Part shown: one piece after another, positions 26,301 to 39,741 of the stretch | Layout of the letters: every line of letters starts with the position of its first letter | Position numbering within the stretch: the stretch's first letter is position 1 | NCBI GenBank assembly: GCA_039105265.1 | Contig: JAPFFF010000059.1 | Location: 801,209-865,208 of the forward strand | Length of the DNA stretch: 64,000 nucleotides | Direction: 5' to 3' | Origin: Tritrichomonas musculus | Lineage: Eukaryota > Parabasalia > Tritrichomonadida > Tritrichomonadidae | Translations under genes and position numbers: made by a program | Notes under the pieces: generated by a model | Databases searched by the model: none | What the model was told of the DNA's origin: nothing | The model's input: only the letters and a program-made list of their open reading frames with translations

Positions 26301-29300
26301 TGCAGCTGAATCTAATGGTTCAATTGCAGTTGTAGTTTAATCTGATGGTTCAATTGCAGTTGCAGCTGAATCTGATGGTTCAATTGCAGTTGTAGTTTAA
26401 TCTGATGGTTCAATTGCAGTTGTAGCTGAATCTGATGGTTCAATTGAAGTTGCAGCTGAATCTAATGGTTCAATTGCAGTTGTAGTTTAATCTGATGGTT
26501 CAAATTGCAGTTGTAGCTGAATCTGATGGTTCAAATTGCAGTTGTAGTTTAATCTGATAATTCAATTGCAGTTGTAGTTTAATCTGATGGTTCAATTGCA
26601 GTTGTAGTTTAATCTGATGGTTCAATTGCAGTTGTAGCTGAATCTGATGGTTCAATTGCAGTTGTAGTTTAATCTGATGGTTCAATTGAAGTTGCAGCTG
26701 AATCTAATGGTTCAATTGCAGTTGTAGTTTAATCTGATGGTTCAAATTGCAGTTGTAGCTGAATCTGATGGTTCAAATTGCAGTTGTAGCTGAATCTGAT
26801 GGTTCAAATTGCAGTTGTAGCTGAATCTGATGGTTCAATTGCAGTTGTAGTTTAATCTGATGGTTCAAATTGCAGTTGTAGCTGAATCTGATGGTTCAAA
26901 TTGCAGTTGTAGCTGAATCTGATGGTTCAACTGCAGTTGTAGTTTAATCTAATGGTTCAATTGCAGTTGCAGCTGAATCTGATGGTTCAATTGCAGTTGT
27001 AGTTTAATCTGATGGTTCAATTGCAGTTGTAGTTTAATCTGATGGTTCAAATTGCAGTTGTAGCTGAATCTGATGGTTCAAATTGCAGTTGTAGCTGAAT
27101 CTAATGGTTCAACTGCAGTTGTAGCTGAATCTGATGGTTCAACTGCAGTTGTAGTTTAATCTAATGGTTCAAATTGCAGTTGTAGCTGAATCTGATAATT
27201 CAATTGCAGTTGTAGTTTAATCTGATGGTTCAATTGCAGTTGTAGTTTAATCTGATGGTTCAAATTGCAGTTGTAGTTTAATCTGATAATTCAATTGCAG
27301 TTGTAGTTTAATCTGATGGTTCAATTGCAGTTGTAGTTTAATCTGATGGTTCAATTGCAGTTGTAGCTGAATCTGATGGTTCAAATTGCAGTTGTAGTTT
27401 AATCTGATAATTCAATTGCAGTTGTAGTTTAATCTGATGGTTCAATTGCAGTTGTAGCTGAATCTGATGGTTCAAATTGCAGTTGTAGTTTAATCTGATA
27501 ATTCAATTGCAGTTGTAGTTTAATCTGATGGTTCAATTGCAGTTGTAGTTTAATCTGATGGTTCAATTGCAGTTGTAGCTGAATCTGATGGTTCAAATTG
27601 CAGTTGTAGTTTAATCTGATGGTTCAATTGCAGTTGTAGCTGAATCTGATGGTTCAATTGCAGTTGTAGTTTAATCTGATGGTTCAATTGAAGTTGCAGC
27701 TGAATCTAATGGTTCAATTGCAGTTGTAGTTTAATCTGATGGTTCAAATTGCAGTTGTAGCTGAATCTGATGGTTCAAATTGCAGTTGTAGCTGAATCTG
27801 ATGGTTCAAATTGCAGTTGTAGCTGAATCTGATGGTTCAACTGCAGTTGTAGTTTAATCTGATGGTTCAATTGCAGTTGTAGTTTAATCTGATGGTTCAA
27901 ATTGCAGTTGTAGCTGAATCTGATAATTCAATTGCAGTTGTAGTTTAATCTGATGGTTCAATTGCAGTTGTAGTTTAATCTGATGGTTCAAATTGCAGTT
28001 GTAGCTGAATCTGATGGTTCAATTGCAGTTGTAGTTTAATCTGATGGTTCAATTGCAGTTGTAGTTTAATCTGATGATTCAAATTGCAGTTGTAGTTTAA
28101 TCTGATGGTTCAAATTGCAGTTGCAGCTGAATCTGATGGTTCAATTGCAGTTGTAGTTTAATCTGATAGTTCAATTGCAGTTGTAGTTTAATCTGATGAT
28201 TCAACTGCAGTTGTAGTTTAATCTGATGGTTCAATTGCAGTTGTAGTTTAATCTAATGGTTCAAATTGCAGTTGTAGCTGAATCTGATGGTTCAAATTGC
28301 AGTTGTAGTTTAATCTAATGGTTCAAATTGCAGTTGTAGCTGAATCTGATGGTTCAAATTGCAGTTGTAGTTTAATCTGATGGTTCAATTGCAGTTGTAG
28401 TTTAATCTAATGGTTCAAATTGCAGTTGCAGCTGAATCTAATGGTTCAATTCCAGTTGTAGTTTAATCTGATGGTTCAAATTGCAGTTGCAGCTGAATCT
28501 AATGGTTCAATTGCAGTTGTAGTTTAATCTGATGGTTCAATTGCAGTTGCAGCTGAATCTGATGGTTCAATTGCAGTTGTAGTTTAATCTGATGGTTCAA
28601 TTGCAGTTGTAGCTGAATCTGATGGTTCAATTGAAGTTGCAGCTGAATCTAATGGTTCAATTGCAGTTGTAGTTTAATCTGATGGTTCAAATTGCAGTTG
28701 TAGCTGAATCTGATGGTTCAAATTGCAGTTGTAGTTTAATCTGATAATTCAATTGCAGTTGTAGTTTAATCTGATGATTCAACTGCAGTTGTAGTTTAAT
28801 CTGATGGTTCAAATTGCAGTTGTAGTTTAATCTGATGATTCAAATTGCAGTTGTAGTTTAATCTGATGGTTCAAATTGCAGTTGCAGCTGAATCTGATGG
28901 TTCAATTGCAGTTGTAGTTTAATCTGATAGTTCAATTGCAGTTGTAGTTTAATCTGATGGTTCAATTGCAGTTGTAGTTTAATCTAATGGTTCAATTTCA
29001 GTTGTAGCTTAATCTAATGGTTCAAATTGCAGTTGCAGCTGAATCTAATGGTTCAATTGAAGTTGTAGTTTAATCTGATGGTTCAATTGCAGTTGCAGCT
29101 GAATCTGATGGTTCAAATTGCAGTTTTAGCTGAATCTAATGGTTCAACTGCAGTTGTAGTTTAATCTGATGATTCAACTGCAGTTGTAGTTTAATCTGAT
29201 GGTTCAATTGCAGTTGTAGTTTAATCTAATGGTTCAAATTGCAGTTGTAGCTGAATCTGATGGTTCAAATTGCAGTTGTAGTTTAATCTAATGGTTCAAA

Positions 29301-32300
29301 TTGCAGTTGTAGCTGAATCTGATGGTTCAAATTGCAGTTGTAGTTTAATCTGATGGTTCAATTGCAGTTGCAGCTGAATCTAATGGTTCAAATTGCAGTT
29401 GTAGCTGAATCTGATGGTTCAAATTGCAGTTGTAGCTGAATCTGATGGTTCAAATTGCAGTTGTAGCTGAATCTGATGGTTCAACTGCAGTTGTAGTTTA
29501 ATCTAATGGTTCAATTGCAGTTGCAGCTGAATCTGATGGTTCAATTGCAGTTGTAGTTTAATCTGATGGTTCAATTGCAGTTGTAGTTTAATCTGATGGT
29601 TCAAATTGCAGTTGTAGCTGAATCTGATGGTTCAAATTGCAGTTGTAGCTGAATCTAATGGTTCAACTGCAGTTGTAGCTGAATCTGATGGTTCAACTGC
29701 AGTTGTAGTTTAATCTAATGGTTCAAATTGCAGTTGCAGCTGAATCTGATGGTTCAATTGCAGTTGTAGTTTAATCTGATGGTTCAATTGCAGTTGTAGT
29801 TTAATCTGATGGTTCAATTGCAGTTGTAGTTTAATCTGATGGTTCAAATTGCAGTTGTAGTTTAATCTGATGGTTCAAATTGCAGTTGTAGCTGAATCTG
29901 ATGGTTCAACTGCAGTTGTAGTTTAATCTGATGGTTCAATTGCAGTTGTAGTTTAATCTAATGGTTCAAATTGCAGTTACAGCTGAATCTAATGGTTCAA
30001 TTCCAGTTGTAGTTTAATCTGATGGTTCAAATTGCAGTTGCAGCTGAATCTAATGGTTCAATTGCAGTTGTAGTTTAATCTGATGGTTCAATTGCAGTTG
30101 CAGCTGAATCTGATGGTTCAATTGCAGTTGTAGTTTAATCTGATGGTTCAATTGCAGTTGTAGCTGAATCTGATGGTTCAATTGAAGTTGCAGCTGAATC
30201 TAATGGTTCAATTGCAGTTGTAGTTTAATCTGATGGTTCAAATTGCAGTTGTAGCTGAATCTGATGGTTCAAATTGCAGTTGTAGTTTAATCTGATAATT
30301 CAATTGCAGTTGTAGTTTAATCTGATGGTTCAATTGCAGTTGTAGCTGAATCTGATGGTTCAAATTGCAGTTGTAGTTTAATCTGATAATTCAATTGCAG
30401 TTGTAGTTTAATCTGATGGTTCAATTGCAGTTGTAGTTTAATCTGATGGTTCAATTGCAGTTGTAGCTGAATCTGATGGTTCAAATTGCAGTTGTAGTTT
30501 AATCTGATGGTTCAATTGCAGTTGTAGCTGAATCTGATGGTTCAATTGCAGTTGTAGTTTAATCTGATGGTTCAATTGAAGTTGCAGCTGAATCTAATGG
30601 TTCAATTGCAGTTGTAGTTTAATCTGATGGTTCAAATTGCAGTTGTAGCTGAATCTGATGGTTCAAATTGCAGTTGTAGCTGAATCTGATGGTTCAAATT
30701 GCAGTTGTAGCTGAATCTGATGGTTCAACTGCAGTTGTAGTTTAATCTGATGGTTCAATTGCAGTTGTAGTTTAATCTGATGGTTCAAATTGCAGTTGTA
30801 GCTGAATCTGATAATTCAATTGCAGTTGTAGTTTAATCTGATGGTTCAATTGCAGTTGTAGCTGAATCTGATGGTTCAATTGCAGTTGTAGTTTAATCTG
30901 ATGGTTCAAATTGCAGTTGTAGCTGAATCTGATGGTTCAATTGCAGTTGTAGTTTAATCTGATGGTTCAATTGCAGTTGTAGTTTAATCTGATGATTCAA
31001 ATTGCAGTTGTAGTTTAATCTGATGGTTCAAATTGCAGTTGCAGCTGAATCTGATGGTTCAATTGCAGTTGTAGTTTAATCTGATAGTTCAATTGCAGTT
31101 GTAGTTTAATCTGATGATTCAACTGCAGTTGTAGTTTAATCTGATGGTTCAATTGCAGTTGTAGTTTAATCTAATGGTTCAAATTGCAGTTGTAGCTGAA
31201 TCTGATGGTTCAAATTGCAGTTGTAGTTTAATCTAATGGTTCAAATTGCAGTTGTAGCTGAATCTGATGGTTCAAATTGCAGTTGTAGTTTAATCTGATG
31301 GTTCAATTGCAGTTGTAGTTTAATCTAATGGTTCAAATTGCAGTTGCAGCTGAATCTAATGGTTCAATTCCAGTTGTAGTTTAATCTGATGGTTCAAATT
31401 GCAGTTGCAGCTGAATCTAATGGTTCAATTGCAGTTGTAGTTTAATCTGATGGTTCAATTGCAGTTGCAGCTGAATCTGATGGTTCAATTGCAGTTGTAG
31501 TTTAATCTGATGGTTCAATTGCAGTTGTAGCTGAATCTGATGGTTCAATTGAAGTTGCAGCTGAATCTAATGGTTCAATTGCAGTTGTAGTTTAATCTGA
31601 TGGTTCAAATTGCAGTTGTAGCTGAATCTGATGGTTCAAATTGCAGTTGTAGTTTAATCTGATAATTCAATTGCAGTTGTAGTTTAATCTGATGATTCAA
31701 CTGCAGTTGTAGTTTAATCTGATGGTTCAAATTGCAGTTGTAGTTTAATCTGATGATTCAAATTGCAGTTGTAGTTTAATCTGATGGTTCAAATTGCAGT
31801 TGCAGCTGAATCTGATGGTTCAATTGCAGTTGTAGTTTAATCTGATAGTTCAATTGCAGTTGTAGTTTAATCTGATGGTTCAATTGCAGTTGTAGTTTAA
31901 TCTAATGGTTCAATTTCAGTTGTAGCTTAATCTAATGGTTCAAATTGCAGTTGCAGCTGAATCTAATGGTTCAATTGAAGTTGTAGTTTAATCTGATGGT
32001 TCAATTGCAGTTGCAGCTGAATCTGATGGTTCAAATTGCAGTTTTAGCTGAATCTAATGGTTCAACTGCAGTTGTAGTTTAATCTGATGATTCAACTGCA
32101 GTTGTAGTTTAATCTGATGGTTCAATTGCAGTTGTAGTTTAATCTAATGGTTCAAATTGCAGTTGTAGCTGAATCTGATGGTTCAAATTGCAGTTGTAGT
32201 TTAATCTAATGGTTCAAATTGCAGTTGTAGCTGAATCTGATGGTTCAAATTGCAGTTGTAGTTTAATCTGATGGTTCAATTGCAGTTGTAGTTTAATCTA

Positions 32301-35300
32301 ATGGTTCAAATTGCAGTTGCAGCTGAATCTAATGGTTCAATTCCAGTTGTAGTTTAATCTGATGGTTCAAATTGCAGTTGCAGCTGAATCTAATGGTTCA
32401 ATTGCAGTTGTAGTTTAATCTGATGGTTCAATTGCAGTTGCAGCTGAATCTGATGGTTCAATTGCAGTTGTAGTTTAATCTGATGGTTCAATTGCAGTTG
32501 TAGCTGAATCTGATGGTTCAATTGAAGTTGCAGCTGAATCTAATGGTTCAATTGCAGTTGTAGTTTAATCTGATGGTTCAAATTGCAGTTGTAGCTGAAT
32601 CTGATGGTTCAAATTGCAGTTGTAGTTTAATCTGATAATTCAATTGCAGTTGTAGTTTAATCTGATGGTTCAATTGCAGTTGTAGTTTAATCTGATGGTT
32701 CAATTGCAGTTGTAGCTGAATCTGATGGTTCAATTGCAGTTGTAGTTTAATCTGATGGTTCAATTGAAGTTGCAGCTGAATCTAATGGTTCAATTGCAGT
32801 TGTAGTTTAATCTGATGGTTCAAATTGCAGTTGTAGCTGAATCTGATGGTTCAAATTGCAGTTGTAGCTGAATCTGATGGTTCAAATTGCAGTTGTAGCT
32901 GAATCTGATGGTTCAATTGCAGTTGTAGTTTAATCTGATGGTTCAAATTGCAGTTGTAGCTGAATCTGATGGTTCAAATTGCAGTTGTAGCTGAATCTGA
33001 TGGTTCAACTGCAGTTGTAGTTTAATCTAATGGTTCAATTGCAGTTGCAGCTGAATCTGATGGTTCAATTGCAGTTGTAGTTTAATCTGATGGTTCAATT
33101 GCAGTTGTAGTTTAATCTGATGGTTCAAATTGCAGTTGTAGCTGAATCTGATGGTTCAAATTGCAGTTGTAGCTGAATCTAATGGTTCAACTGCAGTTGT
33201 AGCTGAATCTGATGGTTCAACTGCAGTTGTAGTTTAATCTAATGGTTCAAATTGCAGTTGCAGCTGAATCTGATGGTTCAATTGCAGTTGTAGTTTAATC
33301 TGATGGTTCAATTGCAGTTGTAGTTTAATCTGATGGTTCAATTGCAGTTGTAGTTTAATCTGATGGTTCAAATTGCAGTTGTAGTTTAATCTGATGGTTC
33401 AAATTGCAGTTGTAGCTGAATCTGATGGTTCAACTGCAGTTGTAGTTTAATCTGATGGTTCAATTGCAGTTGTAGTTTAATCTAATGGTTCAAATTGCAG
33501 TTACAGCTGAATCTAATGGTTCAATTCCAGTTGTAGTTTAATCTGATGGTTCAAATTGCAGTTGCAGCTGAATCTAATGGTTCAAATTGCAGTTGTAGTT
33601 TAATCTGATAATTCAATTGCAGTTGTAGTTTAATCTGATGGTTCAATTGCAGTTGTAGCTGAATCTGATGGTTCAAATTGCAGTTGTAGTTTAATCTGAT
33701 AATTCAATTGCAGTTGTAGTTTAATCTGATGGTTCAATTGCAGTTGTAGTTTAATCTGATGGTTCAATTGCAGTTGTAGCTGAATCTGATGGTTCAAATT
33801 GCAGTTGTAGTTTAATCTGATGGTTCAATTGCAGTTGTAGCTGAATCTGATGGTTCAATTGCAGTTGTAGTTTAATCTGATGGTTCAATTGAAGTTGCAG
33901 CTGAATCTAATGGTTCAATTGCAGTTGTAGTTTAATCTGATGGTTCAAATTGCAGTTGTAGCTGAATCTGATGGTTCAAATTGCAGTTGTAGCTGAATCT
34001 GATGGTTCAAATTGCAGTTGTAGCTGAATCTGATGGTTCAACTGCAGTTGTAGTTTAATCTGATGGTTCAATTGCAGTTGTAGTTTAATCTGATGGTTCA
34101 AATTGCAGTTGTAGCTGAATCTGATAATTCAATTGCAGTTGTAGTTTAATCTGATGGTTCAATTGCAGTTGTAGCTGAATCTGATGGTTCAATTGCAGTT
34201 GTAGTTTAATCTGATGGTTCAAATTGCAGTTGTAGCTGAATCTGATGGTTCAATTGCAGTTGTAGTTTAATCTGATGGTTCAATTGCAGTTGTAGTTTAA
34301 TCTGATGATTCAAATTGCAGTTGTAGTTTAATCTGATGGTTCAAATTGCAGTTGCAGCTGAATCTGATGGTTCAATTGCAGTTGTAGTTTAATCTGATAG
34401 TTCAATTGCAGTTGTAGTTTAATCTGATGGTTCAATTGCAGTTGTAGTTTAATCTAATGGTTCAATTTCAGTTGTAGCTTAATCTAATGGTTCAAATTGC
34501 AGTTGCAGCTGAATCTAATGGTTCAATTGAAGTTGTAGTTTAATCTGATGGTTCAATTGCAGTTGCAGCTGAATCTGATGGTTCAAATTGCAGTTGTAGC
34601 TGAATCTAATGGTTCAACTGCAGTTGTAGTTTAATCTGATGATTCAACTGCAGTTGTAGTTTAATCTGATGGTTCAATTGCAGTTGTAGTTTAATCTAAT
34701 GGTTCAATTTCAGTTGTAGCTTAATCTAATGGTTCAAATTGCAGTTGCAGCTGAATCTAATGGTTCAATTGAAGTTGTAGTTTAATCTGATGGTTCAATT
34801 GCAGTTGCAGCTGAATCTGATGGTTCAAATTGCAGTTGTAGCTGAATCTAATGGTTCAACTGCAGTTGTAGTTTAATCTGATGATTCAACTGCAGTTGTA
34901 GTTTAATCTGATGGTTCAATTGCAATTGTAGTTTAATCTAATGGTTCAAATTGCAGTTGTAGCTGAATCTGATGGTTCAAATTGCAGTTGTAGTTTAATC
35001 TGATGGTTCAATTGCAGTTGTAGTTTAATCTGATGGTTCAACTGCAGTTGTAGTTTAATCTGATGGTTCAAATTGCAGTTGTAGTTTAATCTGATGATTC
35101 AAATTGCAGTTGTAGTTTAATCTGATGGTTCAAATTGCAGTTGCAGCTGAATCTGATGGTTCAATTGCAGTTGTAGCTGAATCTAATGGTTCAACTGCAG
35201 TTGTAGTTTAATCTGATGATTCAACTGCAGTTGTAGTTTAATCTGATGGTTCAATTGCAGTTGTAGTTTAATCTAATGGTTCAATTTCAGTTGTAGCTTA

Positions 35301-36503
35301 ATCTAATGGTTCAAATTGCAGTTGCAGCTGAATCTAATGGTTCAATTGAAGTTGTAGTTTAATCTGATGGTTCAATTGCAGTTGCAGCTGAATCTGATGG
35401 TTCAAATTGCAGTTGTAGCTGAATCTAATGGTTCAACTGCAGTTGTAGTTTAATCTGATGATTCAACTGCAGTTGTAGTTTAATCTGATGGTTCAATTGC
35501 AATTGTAGTTTAATCTAATGGTTCAAATTGCAGTTGTAGCTGAATCTGATGGTTCAAATTGCAGTTGTAGTTTAATCTGATGGTTCAATTGCAGTTGTAG
35601 TTTAATCTGATGGTTCAACTGCAGTTGTAGTTTAATCTGATGGTTCAAATTGCAGTTGTAGTTTAATCTGATGATTCAAATTGCAGTTGTAGTTTAATCT
35701 GATGGTTCAAATTGCAGTTGCAGCTGAATCTGATGGTTCAATTGCAGTTGTAGTTTAATCTGATAGTTCAATTGCAGTTGTAGTTTAATCTGATGGTTCA
35801 ATTGCAGTTGTAGTTTAATCTGATAGTTCAATTGCAGTTGTAGTTTAATCTGATGGTTCAATTGCAGTTGTAGTTTAATCTGATGGTTCAATTGCAGTTG
35901 TAGTTTAATCTGATGGTTCAAATTGCAGTTGTAGTTTAATCTGATGATTCAAATTGCAGTTGTAGTTTAATCTGATGGTTCAACTGCAGTTGTAGTTTAA
36001 TCTGATGATTCAACTGCAGTTGTAGTTTAATCTGATGGTTCAACTGCAGTTGTAGTTTAATCTGATGGTTCAAATTGCAGTTGTAGTTTAATCTGATGAT
36101 TCAAATTGCAGTTGTAGTTTAATCTGATGGTTCAAATTGCAGTTGCAGCTGAATCTGATGGTTCAATTGCAGTTGTAGTTTAATCTGATAGTTCAATTGC
36201 AGTTGTAGTTTAATCTGATGGTTCAATTGCAGTTGTAGTTTAATCTAATGGTTCAATTTCAGTTGTAGCTTAATCTAATGGTTCAAATTGCAGTTGCAGC
36301 TGAATCTAATGGTTCAATTGAAGTTGTAGTTTAATCTGATGGTTCAATTGCAGTTGCAGCTGAATCTGATGGTTCAAATTGCAGTTGTAGCTGAATCTAA
36401 TGGTTCAACTGCAGTTGTAGTTTAATCTGATGATTCAACTGCAGTTGTAGCTGAATCTGATGGTTCAAATTGCAGTTGTAGTTTAATCTGATGGTTCAAT
36501 TGC
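23355..36503. repeat. 13.1-kb segment, second copy of 1-13,148
   Basis: Position 23,355 restarts the sequence of position 1, and the two stay in register at offset 23,354 until about 11,470/34,824. There a single-base length difference (CAATTGCAATTG against CAAATTGCAGTTG) shifts the offset to 23,355. The match ends at 13,149/36,504. It includes the 6,078-bp periodic part (TTTTAGCTG at 25,964, 29,124 and 32,042; spacings 3,160 and 2,918), the A-to-B switch near 33,583 and the doubled 242-bp module at 34,466/34,708. Only a handful of differences were seen by eye over 13 kb. No gene is present. Confidence 0.9.
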
Positions 36504-36535
36504 AGTTGCAGCTGAATCTGATGGTTCAAATTGCA

Positions 36536-36790
36536 GTTATAGCTGAATCTAATGGTTCAACTGCAGTTGTAGTTTAATCTGATGATTCAACTGCAGTTGT
36601 AGTTTAATCTGATGATTCAAATTGCAGTTGTAGTTTAATCTGATGATTCAAATTGCAGTTGTAGTTTAATCTGATGGTTCAATTTGCAGTTGTAGTTTAA
36701 TCTGATGGTTCAAATTGCAGTTGTAGTTTAATCTGATGGTTCAATTGCAGTTGCAGCTGAATCTGATGGTTCAAATTGCAGTTTTAGCTG
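36536..36790. repeat. Rare-variant cassette, copy 2
   Basis: GTTATAG lies at 36,536, CAATTTGCAG with its ATTTG at 36,682, and TTTTAGCTG at 36,782, each exactly 17,681 bp right of copy 1. Confidence 0.9.
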
Positions 36791-38329
36791 AATCTAATGG
36801 TTCAACTGCAGTTGTAGTTTAATCTGATGATTCAACTGCAGTTGTAGTTTAATCTGATGGTTCAAATTGCAGTTGTAGTTTAATCTGATGATTCAAATTG
36901 CAGTTGTAGTTTAATCTGATGGTTCAAATTGCAGTTGCAGCTGAATCTGATGGTTCAATTGCAGTTGTAGCTGAATCTAATGGTTCAACTGCAGTTGTAG
37001 TTTAATCTGATGATTCAACTGCAGTTGTAGTTTAATCTGATGGTTCAATTGCAGTTGTAGTTTAATCTAATGGTTCAATTTCAGTTGTAGCTTAATCTAA
37101 TGGTTCAAATTGCAGTTGCAGCTGAATCTAATGGTTCAATTGAAGTTGTAGTTTAATCTGATGGTTCAATTGCAGTTGCAGCTGAATCTGATGGTTCAAA
37201 TTGCAGTTGTAGCTGAATCTAATGGTTCAACTGCAGTTGTAGTTTAATCTGATGATTCAACTGCAGTTGTAGTTTAATCTGATGGTTCAATTGCAATTGT
37301 AGTTTAATCTAATGGTTCAAATTGCAGTTGTAGCTGAATCTGATGGTTCAAATTGCAGTTGTAGTTTAATCTGATGGTTCAATTGCAGTTGTAGTTTAAT
37401 CTGATGGTTCAACTGCAGTTGTAGTTTAATCTGATGGTTCAAATTGCAGTTGTAGTTTAATCTGATGATTCAAATTGCAGTTGTAGTTTAATCTGATGGT
37501 TCAAATTGCAGTTGCAGCTGAATCTGATGGTTCAATTGCAGTTGTAGTTTAATCTGATAGTTCAATTGCAGTTGTAGTTTAATCTGATGGTTCAATTGCA
37601 GTTGTAGTTTAATCTGATAGTTCAATTGCAGTTGTAGTTTAATCTGATGGTTCAATTGCAGTTGTAGTTTAATCTGATGGTTCAATTGCAGTTGTAGTTT
37701 AATCTGATGGTTCAAATTGCAGTTGTAGTTTAATCTGATGATTCAAATTGCAGTTGTAGTTTAATCTGATGGTTCAATTGCAGTTGTAGTTTAATCTGAT
37801 GATTCAACTGCAGTTGTAGTTTAATCTGATGATTCAACTGCAGTTGTAGTTTAATCTGATGGTTCAAATTGCAGTTGTAGTTTAATCTGATGATTCAAAT
37901 TGCAGTTGTAGTTTAATCTGATGGTTCAAATTGCAGTTGCAGCTGAATCTGATGGTTCAATTGCAGTTGTAGTTTAATCTGATAGTTCAATTGCAGTTGT
38001 AGTTTAATCTGATGGTTCAATTGCAGTTGTAGTTTAATCTAATGGTTCAATTTCAGTTGTAGCTTAATCTAATGGTTCAAATTGCAGTTGCAGCTGAATC
38101 TAATGGTTCAATTGAAGTTGTAGTTTAATCTGATGGTTCAATTGCAGTTGCAGCTGAATCTGATGGTTCAAATTGCAGTTGTAGCTGAATCTAATGGTTC
38201 AACTGCAGTTGTAGTTTAATCTGATGATTCAACTGCAGTTGTAGCTGAATCTGATGGTTCAAATTGCAGTTGTAGTTTAATCTGATGGTTCAATTGCAGT
38301 TGCAGCTGAATCTGATGGTTCAAATTGCA

Positions 38330-38584
38330 GTTATAGCTGAATCTAATGGTTCAACTGCAGTTGTAGTTTAATCTGATGATTCAACTGCAGTTGTAGTTTA
38401 ATCTGATGATTCAAATTGCAGTTGTAGTTTAATCTGATGATTCAAATTGCAGTTGTAGTTTAATCTGATGGTTCAATTTGCAGTTGTAGTTTAATCTGAT
38501 GGTTCAAATTGCAGTTGTAGTTTAATCTGATGGTTCAATTGCAGTTGCAGCTGAATCTGATGGTTCAAATTGCAGTTTTAGCTG
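38330..38584. repeat. Rare-variant cassette, copy 3
   Basis: GTTATAG lies at 38,330, the ATTTG of CAATTTGCAG at 38,476, and TTTTAGCTG at 38,576, each 1,794 bp right of copy 2. It belongs to the second unit of the 1.8-kb tandem. Confidence 0.9.
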
Positions 38585-38730
38585 AATCTAATGGTTCAAC
38601 TGCAGTTGTAGTTTAATCTGATGATTCAACTGCAGTTGTAGTTTAATCTGATGGTTCAAATTGCAGTTGTAGTTTAATCTGATGATTCAAATTGCAGTTG
38701 TAGTTTAATCTGATGGTTCAAATTGCAGTT

Positions 38731-38900
38731 GCAGCTGAATCTGATGGTTCAATTGCAGTTGTAGTTTAATCTGATAGTTCAATTGCAGTTGTAGTTTAAT
38801 CTGATGGTTCAATTGCAGTTGCAGCTGAATCTGATGGTTCAATTGCAGTTGTAGTTTAATCTGATAGTTCAATTGCAGTTGTAGTTTAATCTGATGGTTC
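38731..38900. repeat. Local 90-bp (three-monomer) tandem doublet
   Basis: The run GCAGCTG with GATGG, TTTAAT with GATAGTTC, TTTAAT with GATGG occurs twice in succession, all as 30-bp monomers, so the local period is 90 bp. It is a recent small-scale duplication by its perfect repetition. Confidence 0.75.
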
Positions 38901-39741
38901 AATTGCAGTTGTAGTTTAATCTAATGGTTCAACTGCAGTTGTAGTTTAATCTAATGGTTCAATTGCAGTTGCAGCTGAATCTGATGGTTCAACTGCAGTT
39001 GTAGTTTAATCTGATGATTCAACTGCAGTTGTAGTTTAATCTGATGGTTCAATTGCAGTTGTAGTTTAATCTAATGGTTCAAATTGCAGTTGTAGCTGAA
39101 TCTGATGGTTCAAATTGCAGTTGTAGTTTAATCTAATGGTTCAAATTGCAGTTGTAGCTGAATCTGATGGTTCAAATTGCAGTTGTAGTTTAATCTGATG
39201 GTTCAATTGCAGTTGTAGTTTAATCTAATGGTTCAAATTGCAGTTGCAGCTGAATCTAATGGTTCAATTCCAGTTGTAGTTTAATCTGATGGTTCAAATT
39301 GCAGTTGCAGCTGAATCTAATGGTTCAATTGCAGTTGTAGTTTAATCTGATGGTTCAATTGCAGTTGCAGCTGAATCTGATGGTTCAATTGCAGTTGTAG
39401 TTTAATCTGATGGTTCAATTGCAGTTGTAGCTGAATCTGATGGTTCAATTGAAGTTGCAGCTGAATCTAATGGTTCAATTGCAGTTGTAGTTTAATCTGA
39501 TGGTTCAAATTGCAGTTGTAGCTGAATCTGATGGTTCAAATTGCAGTTGTAGTTTAATCTGATAATTCAACTGCAGTTGTAGTTTAATCTGATGGTTCAA
39601 TTGCAGTTGTAGTTTAATCTGATGGTTCAATTGCAGTTGTAGCTGAATCTGATGGTTCAATTGCAGTTGTAGTTTAATCTGATGGTTCAATTGAAGTTGC
39701 AGCTGAATCTAATGGTTCAATTGCAGTTGTAGTTTAATCTG
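38764..39741. repeat. Type B to type A junction satellite
   Basis: After the 90-bp doublet the array passes through CAACTG monomers near 38,930-39,010. It then resumes type A order from about 39,060, matching about 2,690 onward, with CAATTCCAG near 39,266. A variant not seen in the sister copies, GATAATTC followed by CAACTG at 39,571, lies here. No unique sequence. Confidence 0.8.

Larger units (their letters stand above)
35036..38763. repeat. Tandem repeat of about 1,794 bp, two copies plus a start
   Basis: The sequence from about 35,036 repeats from about 36,830 at an offset of 1,793-1,794 and stays similar to about 36,970/38,763. The rare cassette falls once in each copy (36,536 and 38,330). 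The alternating GATAGTTC/GATGGTTC block at 35,694-35,921 recurs at 37,488-37,715. The left copy overlaps the 13.1-kb duplicate, but the corresponding place near 13,150 has no such tandem, so the amplification followed or edited that duplication. A few monomers differ (for example CAACTG at about 35,989 against CAATTG at about 37,783). Confidence 0.82.
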
